Part shown: piece after piece, positions 36,338-45,388 of the stretch
Numbering within the stretch: the first letter of the stretch is position 1
Layout: each line of letters starts with the position of its first letter
From: Cryomorpha sp963748925
GTDB lineage: Bacteria > Bacteroidota > Bacteroidia > Flavobacteriales_D > Cryomorphaceae
Length of the DNA stretch: 64,000 nt
Direction of reading: 5' to 3'
Assembly: GCA_963748925.1 (NCBI GenBank)
Contig: CAVVKG010000009.1
Location: 806,001 to 870,000, forward strand
The notes under the pieces: model-generated
Told to the model about the DNA's origin: nothing
Database searches by the model: none
The model's input: only the letters and a program-made list of their open reading frames with translations
Program-made: the position numbers and the translations under genes

Positions 36338-36757
36338 ATTTGCAGGAACGGTTTGCTCTCCGTAAACCGGTCCTTCATATCTTGCTTCATAAGAAAGCCC
36401 TAAGTTAAGAACGTAGAAACCATTGAAAATGATTACCAGTATGTAATCTACAATACTGCGTTTTCCAAAACTGTTGCAAAGTTCTATATAAACCTTAGGA
36501 AGCATATATAGCTGACCGTAAATAGGGATCAGGAAAAGAAAGATGTGACTTGCCGGACGTCCAACAATTCTTAAGAATACAATGAAATTCCAGATTGGAA
36601 CAATACTGGCGATTCCTGGCTGACCCGCTTTTTCGTATAGTCTCCACTGTGCTACTACTCCTATAAAAGCGAATAGTATTGCAATTACAAATATACCATC
36701 CCCAAAGGATGAGTAAATTCCCATGAAAAAATCTTGAATTGACTGAAAGATGCTCAT
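36323..36757 (-). CDS. DUF5684-type membrane protein
   Basis: A 144-residue protein with about four hydrophobic segments. The WRLYEKAGQPGIASIVPIWNFIVFLRIVGRP pattern (about residues 38-68) is typical of the DUF5684 module, which also occurs fused before signal peptidase I in Bacteroidota. No Ser/Lys catalytic dyad is present, so this is not a signal peptidase. The function is unknown. It converges on alaS with a 15-bp overlap of the 3' ends, so antisense overlap at the mRNA level is expected. Confidence 0.72.
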   Translation of the reverse strand: MSIFQSIQDFFMGIYSSFGDGIFVIAILFAFIGVVAQWRLYEKAGQPGIASIVPIWNFIVFLRIVGRPASHIFLFLIPIYGQLYMLPKVYIELCNSFGKRSIVDYILVIIFNGFYVLNLGLSYEARYEGPVYGEQTVPANSALA

Positions 36758-37085
36758 AACGTTTAATTTTTTTTGAAACCTTTTTTTAAAACTCCCGTAT
36801 CACTACGGTTGCGATGTAAAGACGCAGACAATTAACTGGGGTTGCCAATAAATTTCGTGTTTTAATCGCTGAAAACACCTAACCTACAGTAAATCAACAC
36901 ATAAGATTTGTGCATATTTTAATTAGCATTCCAATTTATTGTGTGTTTTTAGCTTTCCATTTGAAATAACTAACAATCATTCCATGTATTGCGCATAACT
37001 TATTGCGTTTTCATTATGAATTTGATTGAGAAACGCGGTAATTTGTCGAATTATTCATGCAGTTCATGGGTATTGTTGCTAAAAG
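36758..37085. other. 328-bp gene-free stretch between divergent genes
   Basis: This A+T-rich stretch separates the divergent DUF5684 and OmpA-family genes and should hold both promoters. TGAATTTG near 37018 is one base off the TAnnTTTG box. A 60-codon frame at 36989-37171 overlaps the OmpA gene and shows no coding character. Nothing else could be supported. Confidence 0.5.
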
Positions 37086-38384
37086 GTGCTACGTTTATTT
37101 CTAACCATACAGATTTCTATTATCGTCTTGGCAGTTTATTGCCAGGATGTCACCGTTATAAACCAATATAACGGAGTGGTGGGCAATGATAGTCCGGAAA
37201 ATTATGTGCTTAAAAATGTTACTGAGCATACCTATGTCATTAATGAATATGAGCTCGCCAACGTCGGAACGCGTAGTCATTTAGAGCAAATGATAAGTTA
37301 TGGCTTGCGAGCCTATATCGATAATAATTACCACACTTTTGATGGAAGAGTTGAAGCACTCAGCGGGAGTAGCAATCTTTTGAGAGAAACGAAGAATATA
37401 GTAAGAAATGCTATTTGGATTTACGACCAGCCATTTGCGGACGATTTTACCGGTTTTTCAAACTACGTAGCGGAACGAGTTGATCGTATTGTAGGAGTTG
37501 ACGGATATCTTGTGCTCGGAGGTTCAGATGACAGAAATAAGGAAGAGGATGAAGAGGTGGGATTGTACACTTTTCAGCGCATGGTATTTGACTTGAAGAA
37601 GGCTTGTGAACTAGAGGTAGGATTTTTTCTAGATAGACATTTGCCGAGATCAATAACGGGAACAAATCAAGAGATTGGAGAGGATTATTTATCTTCTAAA
37701 AACTACAGGATGAGACCTATGGGTCAAAATATCAATGATTTGATGAATGATAAGCCCAATTTTGATAAGCTTTTTCCGGAAGAGAGCAATTCTGGAAATA
37801 AAGATAAGAAACGCAAAAAAAGCGAAAATAATGACAGTCAGCTTACTGAACGAGTAGTAGAATTACTTGAGCAGAATAGTAAAATTCTCAATAGTTATAA
37901 TGAGAGATTTGAGAATCTGCAACAGCAAATCGACGAGGTCCGCAACAATTCAAATTCTGAAATCAAAGATGAAATCTCCAATTTGCGATCTATGATTGAA
38001 GACTTATCGAAAGGTGGAACTGTAAGTGAATCAGATGGCTCAACGACATCAATTCTACCACGAGAAGAGGTGGTTTTAGTTTTCGACAAGAATGCTCATT
38101 CGCTGAGCTTACAGCAAAAGGCAAGTCTCAATAAAGCGTTAATAGTATTGCGGCAGAACCCCGCAGCATCTGCATTTATTACAGGCTACGCAGACAAATC
38201 GGGGAATGCAGAGATCAATGCCTGGATATCGAAAAAGCGTGCAGAGGAAGTTAGAAATTATTTAGCTGCACAGGGAATTGATGATAAGCGGTTGATCGTT
38301 AATTTTCTTGGAGATGCCGAAAGCGAGTCAGTAAACCCTCTGGATAGGAAGGTTTCTTTGAAGTACTTGGTTAACGCCAAATAA
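37086..38384 (+). CDS. OmpA-family protein with novel N-terminal domain and coiled coil
   Basis: The 432-residue product starts at GTG 37086 because an in-frame TAA lies three bases upstream (37080-37082). The first about 18 residues form a signal peptide (MLRLFLTIQISIIVLAVYCQ). Residues about 20-230 form a domain with no recognised family. Residues about 250-320 are a coiled coil (SQLTERVVELLEQNSKIL and following heptads). The C-terminal OmpA-like peptidoglycan-binding domain has GYADKSGNAEINAWISKKRAEEV and IVNFLGDA. It likely anchors the outer membrane to peptidoglycan. The key core residues are somewhat divergent (D-x10-R-type spacing kept as N-x6-R). Confidence 0.77.
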   Translation: MLRLFLTIQISIIVLAVYCQDVTVINQYNGVVGNDSPENYVLKNVTEHTYVINEYELANVGTRSHLEQMISYGLRAYIDNNYHTFDGRVEALSGSSNLLRETKNIVRNAIWIYDQPFADDFTGFSNYVAERVDRIVGVDGYLVLGGSDDRNKEEDEEVGLYTFQRMVFDLKKACELEVGFFLDRHLPRSITGTNQEIGEDYLSSKNYRMRPMGQNINDLMNDKPNFDKLFPEESNSGNKDKKRKKSENNDSQLTERVVELLEQNSKILNSYNERFENLQQQIDEVRNNSNSEIKDEISNLRSMIEDLSKGGTVSESDGSTTSILPREEVVLVFDKNAHSLSLQQKASLNKALIVLRQNPAASAFITGYADKSGNAEINAWISKKRAEEVRNYLAAQGIDDKRLIVNFLGDAESESVNPLDRKVSLKYLVNAK

Positions 38385-38388
38385 GCGC

Positions 38389-39414
38389 CTAGTTTAAAAC
38401 CGTTTTAAGAATTTGCCCGGCACGATGCACTTCGTCTTCTCCAATTTCTAAATGAGTAACAATGCGAATTCGGTTTTTACCAAAGTTCACTGTTCGCAAA
38501 CCTTCAGCCTCGAGTTTCTCTATAAAGTAATCAGCTCCTTTCTCTGGATTGACATCAAATATTAAAATATTCGTTTCGGGCGGAATAATATTCGTTACCT
38601 GAGATAGATTACTCAGATGCTCGGCAATAATAAGCGCATTAGAGTGGTCTTGTTGTAAGCGCTCAATATTATTCTCAATAGCGTAAATACCCGCAGCAGC
38701 CAGGAATCCGGCCTGTCGCATGCCCCCTCCCATCACTTTGCGCACGCGGCGGGCTTCGTAAATAAAGTCGGATGAACCGATTAAAACAGACCCAACCGGG
38801 GTGCCCAGTCCCTTGCTCAGGCAAATAGAAATACTGTCAAAAAGGCTTCCGTACTCTTTGTAATTATGACCTTGTTTTACGATGGCATTAAATACACGCG
38901 CACCGTCTAGGTGAAAGGCAAGTTTTTTTGATTTGCAATAAGCCGAAATGTCCTTTAGATTTTCAATTTGATAGCATTTTCCACCGCCTCGATTTGACGT
39001 GTCTTCTGCTACGACAAGCGATGTGCGAGCCAGCCAATCTTTGCCCGCATTAACCAATTCGTCAATCTCGTTTACAGACATAACTGCATTACTATTGCGC
39101 ACCAGTTTAGTGCTCGCCAAGGCATTTCGCGCAATTCCTCCTCCTTCATAATTGTAAACATGCGAATCTTCGTGGCAAATAACCTCATCACCGGGTCTGG
39201 TGTGAATTTGAATAGCAATTTGATTGGTCATTGTACCCGATGGGCAAAAAATTCCGGCCTCGTGTCCAAAAAGTTTTGCTACCCTTTCCTGAAGCTCATT
39301 TATGGTAGGATCTTCTCCGAAAACGTCATCGCCTACCTCAGCCTTGATCATCGCATTGAGCATTCCTTCGGTTGGTTTTGTTACCGTGTCGCTTCGCAAG
39401 TCTATGGTCTTCAT
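38389..39414 (-). CDS. ltaE: Low-specificity L-threonine aldolase
   Basis: A PLP-dependent enzyme that cleaves L-threonine and L-allo-threonine to glycine and acetaldehyde. The 341 residues start with MKTIDLRSDTVTKPT, and the PLP lysine is K201 in CLSKGLGTPVGS. HEDSHVYNYEGGG and FHLDGARVFNA are family landmarks. It overlaps the following O-methyltransferase gene by 4 bp on the same strand, indicating co-transcription. Sequence does not distinguish stereospecificity. Confidence 0.93.
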   Translation of the reverse strand: MKTIDLRSDTVTKPTEGMLNAMIKAEVGDDVFGEDPTINELQERVAKLFGHEAGIFCPSGTMTNQIAIQIHTRPGDEVICHEDSHVYNYEGGGIARNALASTKLVRNSNAVMSVNEIDELVNAGKDWLARTSLVVAEDTSNRGGGKCYQIENLKDISAYCKSKKLAFHLDGARVFNAIVKQGHNYKEYGSLFDSISICLSKGLGTPVGSVLIGSSDFIYEARRVRKVMGGGMRQAGFLAAAGIYAIENNIERLQQDHSNALIIAEHLSNLSQVTNIIPPETNILIFDVNPEKGADYFIEKLEAEGLRTVNFGKNRIRIVTHLEIGEDEVHRAGQILKTVLN

Positions 39415-40061
39415 TCTGATAATTTACGGGCTATCATTAATCCATCGCGTATGGGAAAAAGTACATTTTCTACGCGTTCATCATTCATGATTCTTTCATT
39501 ATAGGCTACTAATACTTTGGTGTCTTCATCTGCTTCGATCTCAGATTTATCCAGGACTTTACCACTCCATAGTACATTATCGGCAATAATATATCCGCCA
39601 ATAGGCACCTTGTTAAAAACAGCATCATAATAGTTGATGTAGTTTTCTTTATCGGCATCAATGAACACCATATCATACTTGTAATCGAGTGATTGAATGA
39701 TGTCGAGAGCTGTGCCTATATGAAGGTGAATAGTGTCTTCTTTGTTAGCCTCCTTTATATACCTGGTCACTATTGGTTCTAGTTCTTCATTCCTATCTAT
39801 GGTGTCAATTCTGCCGTCGTCTTGTAGTCCCTCAGCAAAGCACAATGCCGAATAGCCAGTGTAAGTGCCGATTTCCAGGATGTTTTTTGGTTTTATCATC
39901 TGCGACAACATGCTTAAAACCCGTCCTTGTAAATGACCACTAAGCATCCTGGGCTGCAGAATTTTAAGGTGTGTTTCACGGTTAAGTGACCTTAATAATT
40001 CACTTTCGTGAGATGTATGTTCGGTAACGTAATTTTCGATTGCGGGATCTAGAAATTCCAT
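39411..40061 (-). CDS. Class I SAM-dependent O-methyltransferase (caffeoyl-CoA type)
   Basis: A 216-residue methyltransferase of the methyltransf_3 family. The SAM motif ILEIGTYTGYSALCFAEGL (about residues 61-79), then DTIDRNEELEP, YDMVFIDADKENYINYYD (metal-binding Asp) and the late ADNVLWSGKV segment are all present. Such enzymes methylate catechol-type hydroxyls in a metal-dependent manner, but the physiological substrate in bacteria is usually unknown. It is the promoter-proximal gene of a pair with ltaE. Confidence 0.9.
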   Translation of the reverse strand: MEFLDPAIENYVTEHTSHESELLRSLNRETHLKILQPRMLSGHLQGRVLSMLSQMIKPKNILEIGTYTGYSALCFAEGLQDDGRIDTIDRNEELEPIVTRYIKEANKEDTIHLHIGTALDIIQSLDYKYDMVFIDADKENYINYYDAVFNKVPIGGYIIADNVLWSGKVLDKSEIEADEDTKVLVAYNERIMNDERVENVLFPIRDGLMIARKLSE

Positions 40062-40119
40062 AAGTTAAGATTGAATCCCAAAATTATGAAAAAAGAACTT
40101 CCTATTGTGGCTTGAAGAA

Positions 40120-41343
40120 TCAACCATAAACCAAAACACTCATTTTATCTTCATCGAGAATTTCGTTCGCAACTTGTAAAATGTCCGCAATACTCACGTC
40201 ATCTATTTTTTTCATCAGCTGTATGGTCGAAATCACCTCATCACGAGAGATAATGCTTTTTCCAAGAGCGAGCATCATATTTACACCACCTTCCTGTGCC
40301 AAGGCAAACTGGCCCTTAAACTGAAGTTTTGTGCGATGTAATGCGGTTTCAGTAAGGGCCTCTTCACGAAGTTTTCTGAGCTCTTTTCTAACTAGTTTTT
40401 CACTTTTTTGAATCAGTTTCTTGTCTGTTCCCAAGTAAATCGAAAAAACACCTGAGTCGGCATATGGCTGGTAAGAAGACTCAATATTATATGCTATTCC
40501 GTGACGCTCCCGGATATTCATATTCAGCCTTGAGTTCATAGCCGGTCCACCCAAATAATTGTTCATTAATACGGCGGCGGTTCGCATTTTATGATCATTC
40601 GGGTAAGCTTCACCACCCATAATAAGATGTGCTTGAAAAGTATCCATCTCTAGAACTTTGCGCTCTATCCTGATCTCTGTAACTGGCATTCTCTTTATTG
40701 CGGAATCAGAAGCGGGTATATCGCCAAAATATTTCTCGGCTAGTTTGATAAACTTCTTAAAATCAATATTGCCGACAGCGCTCAGCACCATTTCACGAGT
40801 CTTATATCTGCGATTTAAGAACGATAGAATATCCGTTCGGCTCAAGCCTTTAACGCTTTCTTCCGTGCCAAGAATGTTGCGCCCTATGGGATGGTTCTTA
40901 AAAAGAAGCTCTTCGAAATCATCAAAAATCAATTCTGCCGGACTATCTTGATAACTCAAAATTTCATCGAGAATTACATCTTTTTCCTTGAGAATTTCCT
41001 TTTCAGGGAATACCGAATTAATGGCAATATCAGCAATGGCCTCAACAGCTCTTTCAAAATGAGACTTTAAAAAAGAAGCATAGATTACTGTTTCCTCTTT
41101 GGTGGTATATGCATTAAGCTCAGCACCTACACTGTCCATTCTGTTTAGAATATGAAAAGCTTTTCTGCGTTTGGTTCCCTTAAAAAGGCAGTGTTCAATA
41201 AAGTGAGCAAGTCCCTGTTCGTGATCCTCTTCATCGCGCGACCCGGCGTTTATGGTTAGGCCAAAATGAGCCGTCTGGCCATTAGCCATCGGCTTAAGTA
41301 CAAGTCTAATTCCGTTTGAAAGCGTGTGTTGAAGAAATTCCAT
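40120..41343 (-). CDS. M16-family zinc peptidase (PqqL/processing-protease-like)
   Basis: The 407-residue protein from ATG 41343 (MEFLQHTLSNGIRL) has the inverted zinc motif HFIEH (H47, E50, H51) and a third ligand region ELNAYTTKEETVIYA. A second, inactive M16 lobe follows (residues about 200-400). The first in-frame Met would be at 41403, but the extra 20 residues do not resemble the family. It is cytosolic by lack of a signal peptide. It probably degrades peptides, though some members process precursor proteins. Confidence 0.9.
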   Translation of the reverse strand: MEFLQHTLSNGIRLVLKPMANGQTAHFGLTINAGSRDEEDHEQGLAHFIEHCLFKGTKRRKAFHILNRMDSVGAELNAYTTKEETVIYASFLKSHFERAVEAIADIAINSVFPEKEILKEKDVILDEILSYQDSPAELIFDDFEELLFKNHPIGRNILGTEESVKGLSRTDILSFLNRRYKTREMVLSAVGNIDFKKFIKLAEKYFGDIPASDSAIKRMPVTEIRIERKVLEMDTFQAHLIMGGEAYPNDHKMRTAAVLMNNYLGGPAMNSRLNMNIRERHGIAYNIESSYQPYADSGVFSIYLGTDKKLIQKSEKLVRKELRKLREEALTETALHRTKLQFKGQFALAQEGGVNMMLALGKSIISRDEVISTIQLMKKIDDVSIADILQVANEILDEDKMSVLVYG

Positions 41344-41493
41344 AGAAGGTGTAAAGATACAGAGTAGAAAAGGGTTTTTTTCAAATTCGGTTAAACTATT
41401 CATTTTGAAAAAAACCTATTCACTATTTCATTTCTTATTTTAGCTACTTTTAAACTTTTTTTCCATTTTGTAAATTGCGCTCTCAGCTAAAAT

Positions 41494-42939
41494 ATGCAGC
41501 GATTTCTCTATGTTTTGATTTTTGTAGCTTTCGTTTTTGATACAAGCTACTCGTTCTTACAATTCTATAATACTCCTTTTGATGGAGATATGGCAGGAGG
41601 AATAGTTCCCGCTGATCATGTTTTGCCTGTCCTAAATAATCCACTTGGCTACGAAGTATTCTTCGCTGATGAGCCTTATGCCAATCCCAATCGCTTTTTT
41701 AGTCATTGGAGCTTTTACACATATTTTAAAAAGTTTCCACTACTAATATCAAATTTTACAGACCCTATCACTTCAGCATATTTCTCAGCCGCTTTCGCTA
41801 AAACCGCAATTCAAATCTTTCTTATTTATCTGCTTGGAGGGTTAGTTCTGGGTGGATTTAATGTTTTTCGTAACCGGTTTCTGCTTTCCATTTTATTCAT
41901 TTTTCCTTTTTTTCAAGCTAATGGATATCGGAGTTATATGGGCATCATTGATGATTCTATGACATACACATTTTTTTACGCGCTTCCGTTTTCTGTTTTA
42001 TTGCTCTATTTCACCCCTCTTTTTTTAAAAGAATTCTACAATAAAGAATTGAAATCCATCAGGTTGATTCGGGTTTTATGGATTCCCTTGGCATTAGTAA
42101 CGTGCTTAAGTGGGCCTTTAAATCCGGGCATTGCTTTAGTGGTCTGCCTACTATTGATTGTCAATAAGATTTTTAAAAATTTAGATAGCTTCTCGCCAAA
42201 TGAGCTACTAAAAAGTTTCTACATTGGAATAAAGACAATACCGAGGGATTATTACTACTTCCTGATGCCAATAAGTATATTTTCTTTGTACTCACTTGTC
42301 ATTGGAAGTTATAATTCCATAAATACTGAGTTTTCAATTGAATTAGCTGAACTCTATTCCCGATTACCGGAAGGGTTGTTTAATCAATTTTTCCAAAAAC
42401 CAGGCTTTCCAATTTTGTTTTTGGTGCTCATTTTGAATGTTCTCTTGATTCACTTCAAGTTTAAAAGTGTAGAAGGAGAAAAAATTTTGAGACTCTTTAA
42501 ATGGATAGGCTTTTTCTCAATTATTTATGTTCTGCTTTTGCCTTTAGGAGGATACAGAGATTATAGACCGAATATTTTGCGGTATGATACTATTCTCCCT
42601 CTAACTATTGCCTTAATTTTTGTTTTCGCAAAAACGAGTATTTATCTTTTTGATAAGATGAGGGATACAAAGCAGAAATATTGGTTTTCTCCAATTATTT
42701 TGCTCATCATTTGTATTTTCTCTTTTGCAGATAAACCAGAATTTGATAGTAATGATTGCGAAAGAAATACTTTGGTTAAGATTTCAAATGCTCAGGAATC
42801 TATTGTAAAGATTGACAGCAATTGCACTGTACTATCCTGGGAATTACTTACTAAACCTGAAGATTCCGAACTGAATTCCGAATTATTAGTTATGTGGGGA
42901 ATAACGAAGGAAAAGAGGCGGTATTGCAATATCGAATAA
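41494..42939 (+). CDS. Polytopic membrane protein of unknown function
   Basis: A 481-residue protein with about eleven hydrophobic segments and a large extracytoplasmic first loop (residues about 22-100) that contains DGDMAGG and FFADEPYANPNRFF. The layout of a long first loop with acidic residues after a first helix recalls GT-C glycosyltransferases that use polyprenyl-linked sugars, but no specific family was recognised. The gene is convergent with a GH16 glucanase gene, 8 bp apart, and stands apart from other genes on its strand. The GT-C idea is inference. Confidence 0.6.
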   Translation: MQRFLYVLIFVAFVFDTSYSFLQFYNTPFDGDMAGGIVPADHVLPVLNNPLGYEVFFADEPYANPNRFFSHWSFYTYFKKFPLLISNFTDPITSAYFSAAFAKTAIQIFLIYLLGGLVLGGFNVFRNRFLLSILFIFPFFQANGYRSYMGIIDDSMTYTFFYALPFSVLLLYFTPLFLKEFYNKELKSIRLIRVLWIPLALVTCLSGPLNPGIALVVCLLLIVNKIFKNLDSFSPNELLKSFYIGIKTIPRDYYYFLMPISIFSLYSLVIGSYNSINTEFSIELAELYSRLPEGLFNQFFQKPGFPILFLVLILNVLLIHFKFKSVEGEKILRLFKWIGFFSIIYVLLLPLGGYRDYRPNILRYDTILPLTIALIFVFAKTSIYLFDKMRDTKQKYWFSPIILLIICIFSFADKPEFDSNDCERNTLVKISNAQESIVKIDSNCTVLSWELLTKPEDSELNSELLVMWGITKEKRRYCNIE

Positions 42940-42947
42940 ATCTGGAA

Positions 42948-44132
42948 CTAGTATATTATAAAGCTTTCTGACCTAAAGGTCTCACCCATAACCCCGTAAA
43001 ATTCTAGATGATACTTTCCAGCAGTTTTATTAGAAATATCAACTTGATTATTTCGAAGAACATCAACCCTAATCGTATTGAAGGTTACCTCGTTAACGAT
43101 ATAAATTTCTTTTAAAGTTATGTCTGAATTAAACTTGAAGTTAATCGCGCTGGTTGCAGGGTTCGGATAGACTCCTATAAGCTCTGATCTATTCTCATAG
43201 TCTTTCTGATAAATACGAATATAGTCGATTTCCATTTGAGCAACATCTGGTGTTGACTCATCGGCTGGATAATCGTTGCAGTAAGAACCATCCTCACTAA
43301 TAACTGCGAGCCCAACTATTACATGCATATACTCATTGGGAATAAGGTTATTGTTAATGAGTGTTCCAGCGCCTATATTATCTCCACAATCTATATCGTT
43401 TAGAGCTATTGTTTGAAATCTGTTTATTCTTCTAACTGGAATATTATCTACAGACCATTCTACGAATTTGGGATTCCATTCCGCAGAAAAGATATGGAAA
43501 TCTTCAGTTAAATCTGGCACATTGTGAGATTTAGGATCTTGGAAGGATTCTTCATCACAATTCATATGCAAATTTGAATTGAAAATTGAAGGTTCATGCG
43601 TGCAAACCTCGAAAATATCTAATTCGTCATCTCCAAATAACCAAAAAGCCGGCCAGTACCCTCTACCTTTTGGAAGCTTGAATTTCATTTCAAACCTACC
43701 ATATAAATAAGGTATAACCGAGTAAATAACCCCTGACGAAAACTCTCTTTGCTCACCCATCCATTCCGTGGGCTCTCGTATTGCTTTTAGCAGAAGCTGG
43801 CCATCCGCTACAACAACATTTTTGTCTTTATATACCTGTTTTCCTGGGCCATGCGTTCTACAAAATTTGCAGCTGTCTGAACCGTCAATTGTGTATGGGT
43901 AGTAGGTTACCCAATCTTGTCTTTCAATTGTATCACCTTCAAACTCATCTTCAAATACCAATTCAAAAGGTGAAGTTTCATAGCATTCCATTACTCCTCC
44001 AAACCATGGGAAAGGCGAGAATTGACAGGCTTGTGCCTCTAGTTTTTGACTTGGAGTTAAAACAAGAAAAAAAACGAAAATCTTAATGGAGAATAAAATT
44101 GGTCTGAAATATTTTCTCTTCGTCAAGCTCAC
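42948..44132 (-). CDS. Secreted GH16 beta-glucanase-like hydrolase with T9SS sorting domain
   Basis: A 394-residue exported enzyme. After a signal peptide (about 35 residues) comes a glycoside hydrolase family 16 domain, with catalytic nucleophile E170 and acid/base E175 in the motif ELDIFE, preceded by GRGYWPAFWLFGDD. GH16 enzymes cleave laminarin, lichenan, agar or carrageenan; the subfamily cannot be set from sequence alone. The C-terminal T9SS sorting domain begins GVYPNPATSAINFK and ends SESFIIY, so surface display or release through type IX secretion is expected. It converges on the membrane-protein gene. Confidence 0.9.
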   Translation of the reverse strand: MSLTKRKYFRPILFSIKIFVFFLVLTPSQKLEAQACQFSPFPWFGGVMECYETSPFELVFEDEFEGDTIERQDWVTYYPYTIDGSDSCKFCRTHGPGKQVYKDKNVVVADGQLLLKAIREPTEWMGEQREFSSGVIYSVIPYLYGRFEMKFKLPKGRGYWPAFWLFGDDELDIFEVCTHEPSIFNSNLHMNCDEESFQDPKSHNVPDLTEDFHIFSAEWNPKFVEWSVDNIPVRRINRFQTIALNDIDCGDNIGAGTLINNNLIPNEYMHVIVGLAVISEDGSYCNDYPADESTPDVAQMEIDYIRIYQKDYENRSELIGVYPNPATSAINFKFNSDITLKEIYIVNEVTFNTIRVDVLRNNQVDISNKTAGKYHLEFYGVMGETFRSESFIIY

Positions 44133-44190
44133 ATTTCAAAGTTAGCTTTTTATTAGAAATGGATTCAAGCACTTAATTTTTAGATAGATT

Positions 44191-45267
44191 TCAATCGAAA
44201 ACAATCTTCTTAACCGCTGTAAGTTGGTCAATTTGAAGTGTAGCAAAATAAACTCCCTTGCTTAGCTCAATTCCATTTAGTAGAACTTTTTGCTTGCCAA
44301 TAATATGCTGATTGCTGATTAAGGTGTTTATGGTTTTACCATTGATGTCAACAATATTTAAATTCACAATCGATGACTTTTCACAAGCGAAACTCAAATA
44401 GGATTGCTCAGTTACAGGATTTCCAAAGATTTGAAAATTAAAAATTTCTGACTGAATCTTTTCAATACCCACAGGTGTTTCAAAACCAACGAAGGTTACC
44501 GTGTTATTTCCGCTATTGGGAATTGCAAGGGTGTCGATTTGCCGCGCATAGCAAATATCCGCCGGATTGGATATGCCAGGAGCTACAATAGTTTCAGGTG
44601 CACCTGTAAATGTAGAGTTGAACTTGCTGATGCGAAGCGGTCCCCACGAACTTACATAGAAGTTATTAGCCAAATCATTGTCAATTCCATCGCAATTGCC
44701 CAAGTTCGTTTCTGTAAGTGTTGTAACTGAATAGTCTGTTAAATCAACTGCTTTTATAGGCGCATTATTTCCCCAATTCACAAAAACCAATCTGTTATTT
44801 TGGTCGTCATAAACTATTCCATTTGGTGTAGAAACTGTATTGGCTACCACTATATCCCAGGTGGGGTTTTCCAGGTCAGTCACATCTATTTCGTAAATGC
44901 GGTTGTTGCTAAAATCGGTAACCCAGATGGTTGCTTCCCCATCAGATGCCATTCCATTTAAAAAGCCTGCACCCGTGATTGAGAGATTCATTACCTCGCT
45001 TCCATCAGCTAAATTAAAAGCCATAACACCTCCGTTAGAAATAGCAAAAAGGTTGCTGTTCATCACTTCCATCCCATATGACGCAGTAGCACTACCAAAA
45101 AAAGATAAGTCTCCAGTTAATTGATTTATTGCGATGATAGAGCTGCCGTTTGAAACCAGGAATCGCTGATTTTGATGGTCATATTCTACACTTTCGACAT
45201 TTTGAAGAGACTGGCCTAAAAGTGAGGTGCCAACCGTAAAGAATAGTGTGAAGATAAATAATTTCAT
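44191..45267 (-). CDS. Secreted NHL/SMP-30-like beta-propeller with T9SS sorting domain
   Basis: A 358-residue protein with a signal peptide (MKLFIFTLFFTVGTSLLGQ). Repeating blades end in motifs such as DLTDYSVTTL and the segment NGMASDGEATIWVTDFSNNRIYEID, which resembles NHL or SMP-30/gluconolactonase propellers. The C-terminal T9SS domain (IFGNPVTEQSYLSF, then GIELSKGVYFATLQ) indicates export. No catalytic residues could be assigned, so it may be binding rather than enzymatic. It lies 58 bp upstream of the GH16 gene on the same strand, so the two could act on the same polysaccharide. Confidence 0.77.
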   Translation of the reverse strand: MKLFIFTLFFTVGTSLLGQSLQNVESVEYDHQNQRFLVSNGSSIIAINQLTGDLSFFGSATASYGMEVMNSNLFAISNGGVMAFNLADGSEVMNLSITGAGFLNGMASDGEATIWVTDFSNNRIYEIDVTDLENPTWDIVVANTVSTPNGIVYDDQNNRLVFVNWGNNAPIKAVDLTDYSVTTLTETNLGNCDGIDNDLANNFYVSSWGPLRISKFNSTFTGAPETIVAPGISNPADICYARQIDTLAIPNSGNNTVTFVGFETPVGIEKIQSEIFNFQIFGNPVTEQSYLSFACEKSSIVNLNIVDINGKTINTLISNQHIIGKQKVLLNGIELSKGVYFATLQIDQLTAVKKIVFD

Positions 45268-45330
45268 TTTCCGAAGGTTAGAGGTAAATTTTGCTCAATA
45301 TAAGTGGAATAATCTGAATTCAATTTCGAA

Positions 45331-45364
45331 TAAAAAGCCCGCTTTTCAGCTAGAAAAGCGGGTT
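45331..45364 (-). terminator. Intrinsic terminator of the OmpA lipoprotein gene
   Basis: CCCGCTTTTC (45338-45347) pairs with GAAAAGCGGG (45353-45362) around a five-base loop. Read on the minus strand it is followed by a T5 run. It lies 24 bp past the stop of the upstream OmpA gene. Confidence 0.88.
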
Positions 45365-45388
45365 GAATTAATTTATAAATATGATTTC

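Noticed and set aside
36989..37171. 60-codon ORF upstream of the OmpA-family gene
   Set aside because: It overlaps the OmpA gene in another frame, is rich in Cys and lacks any domain or start signal.
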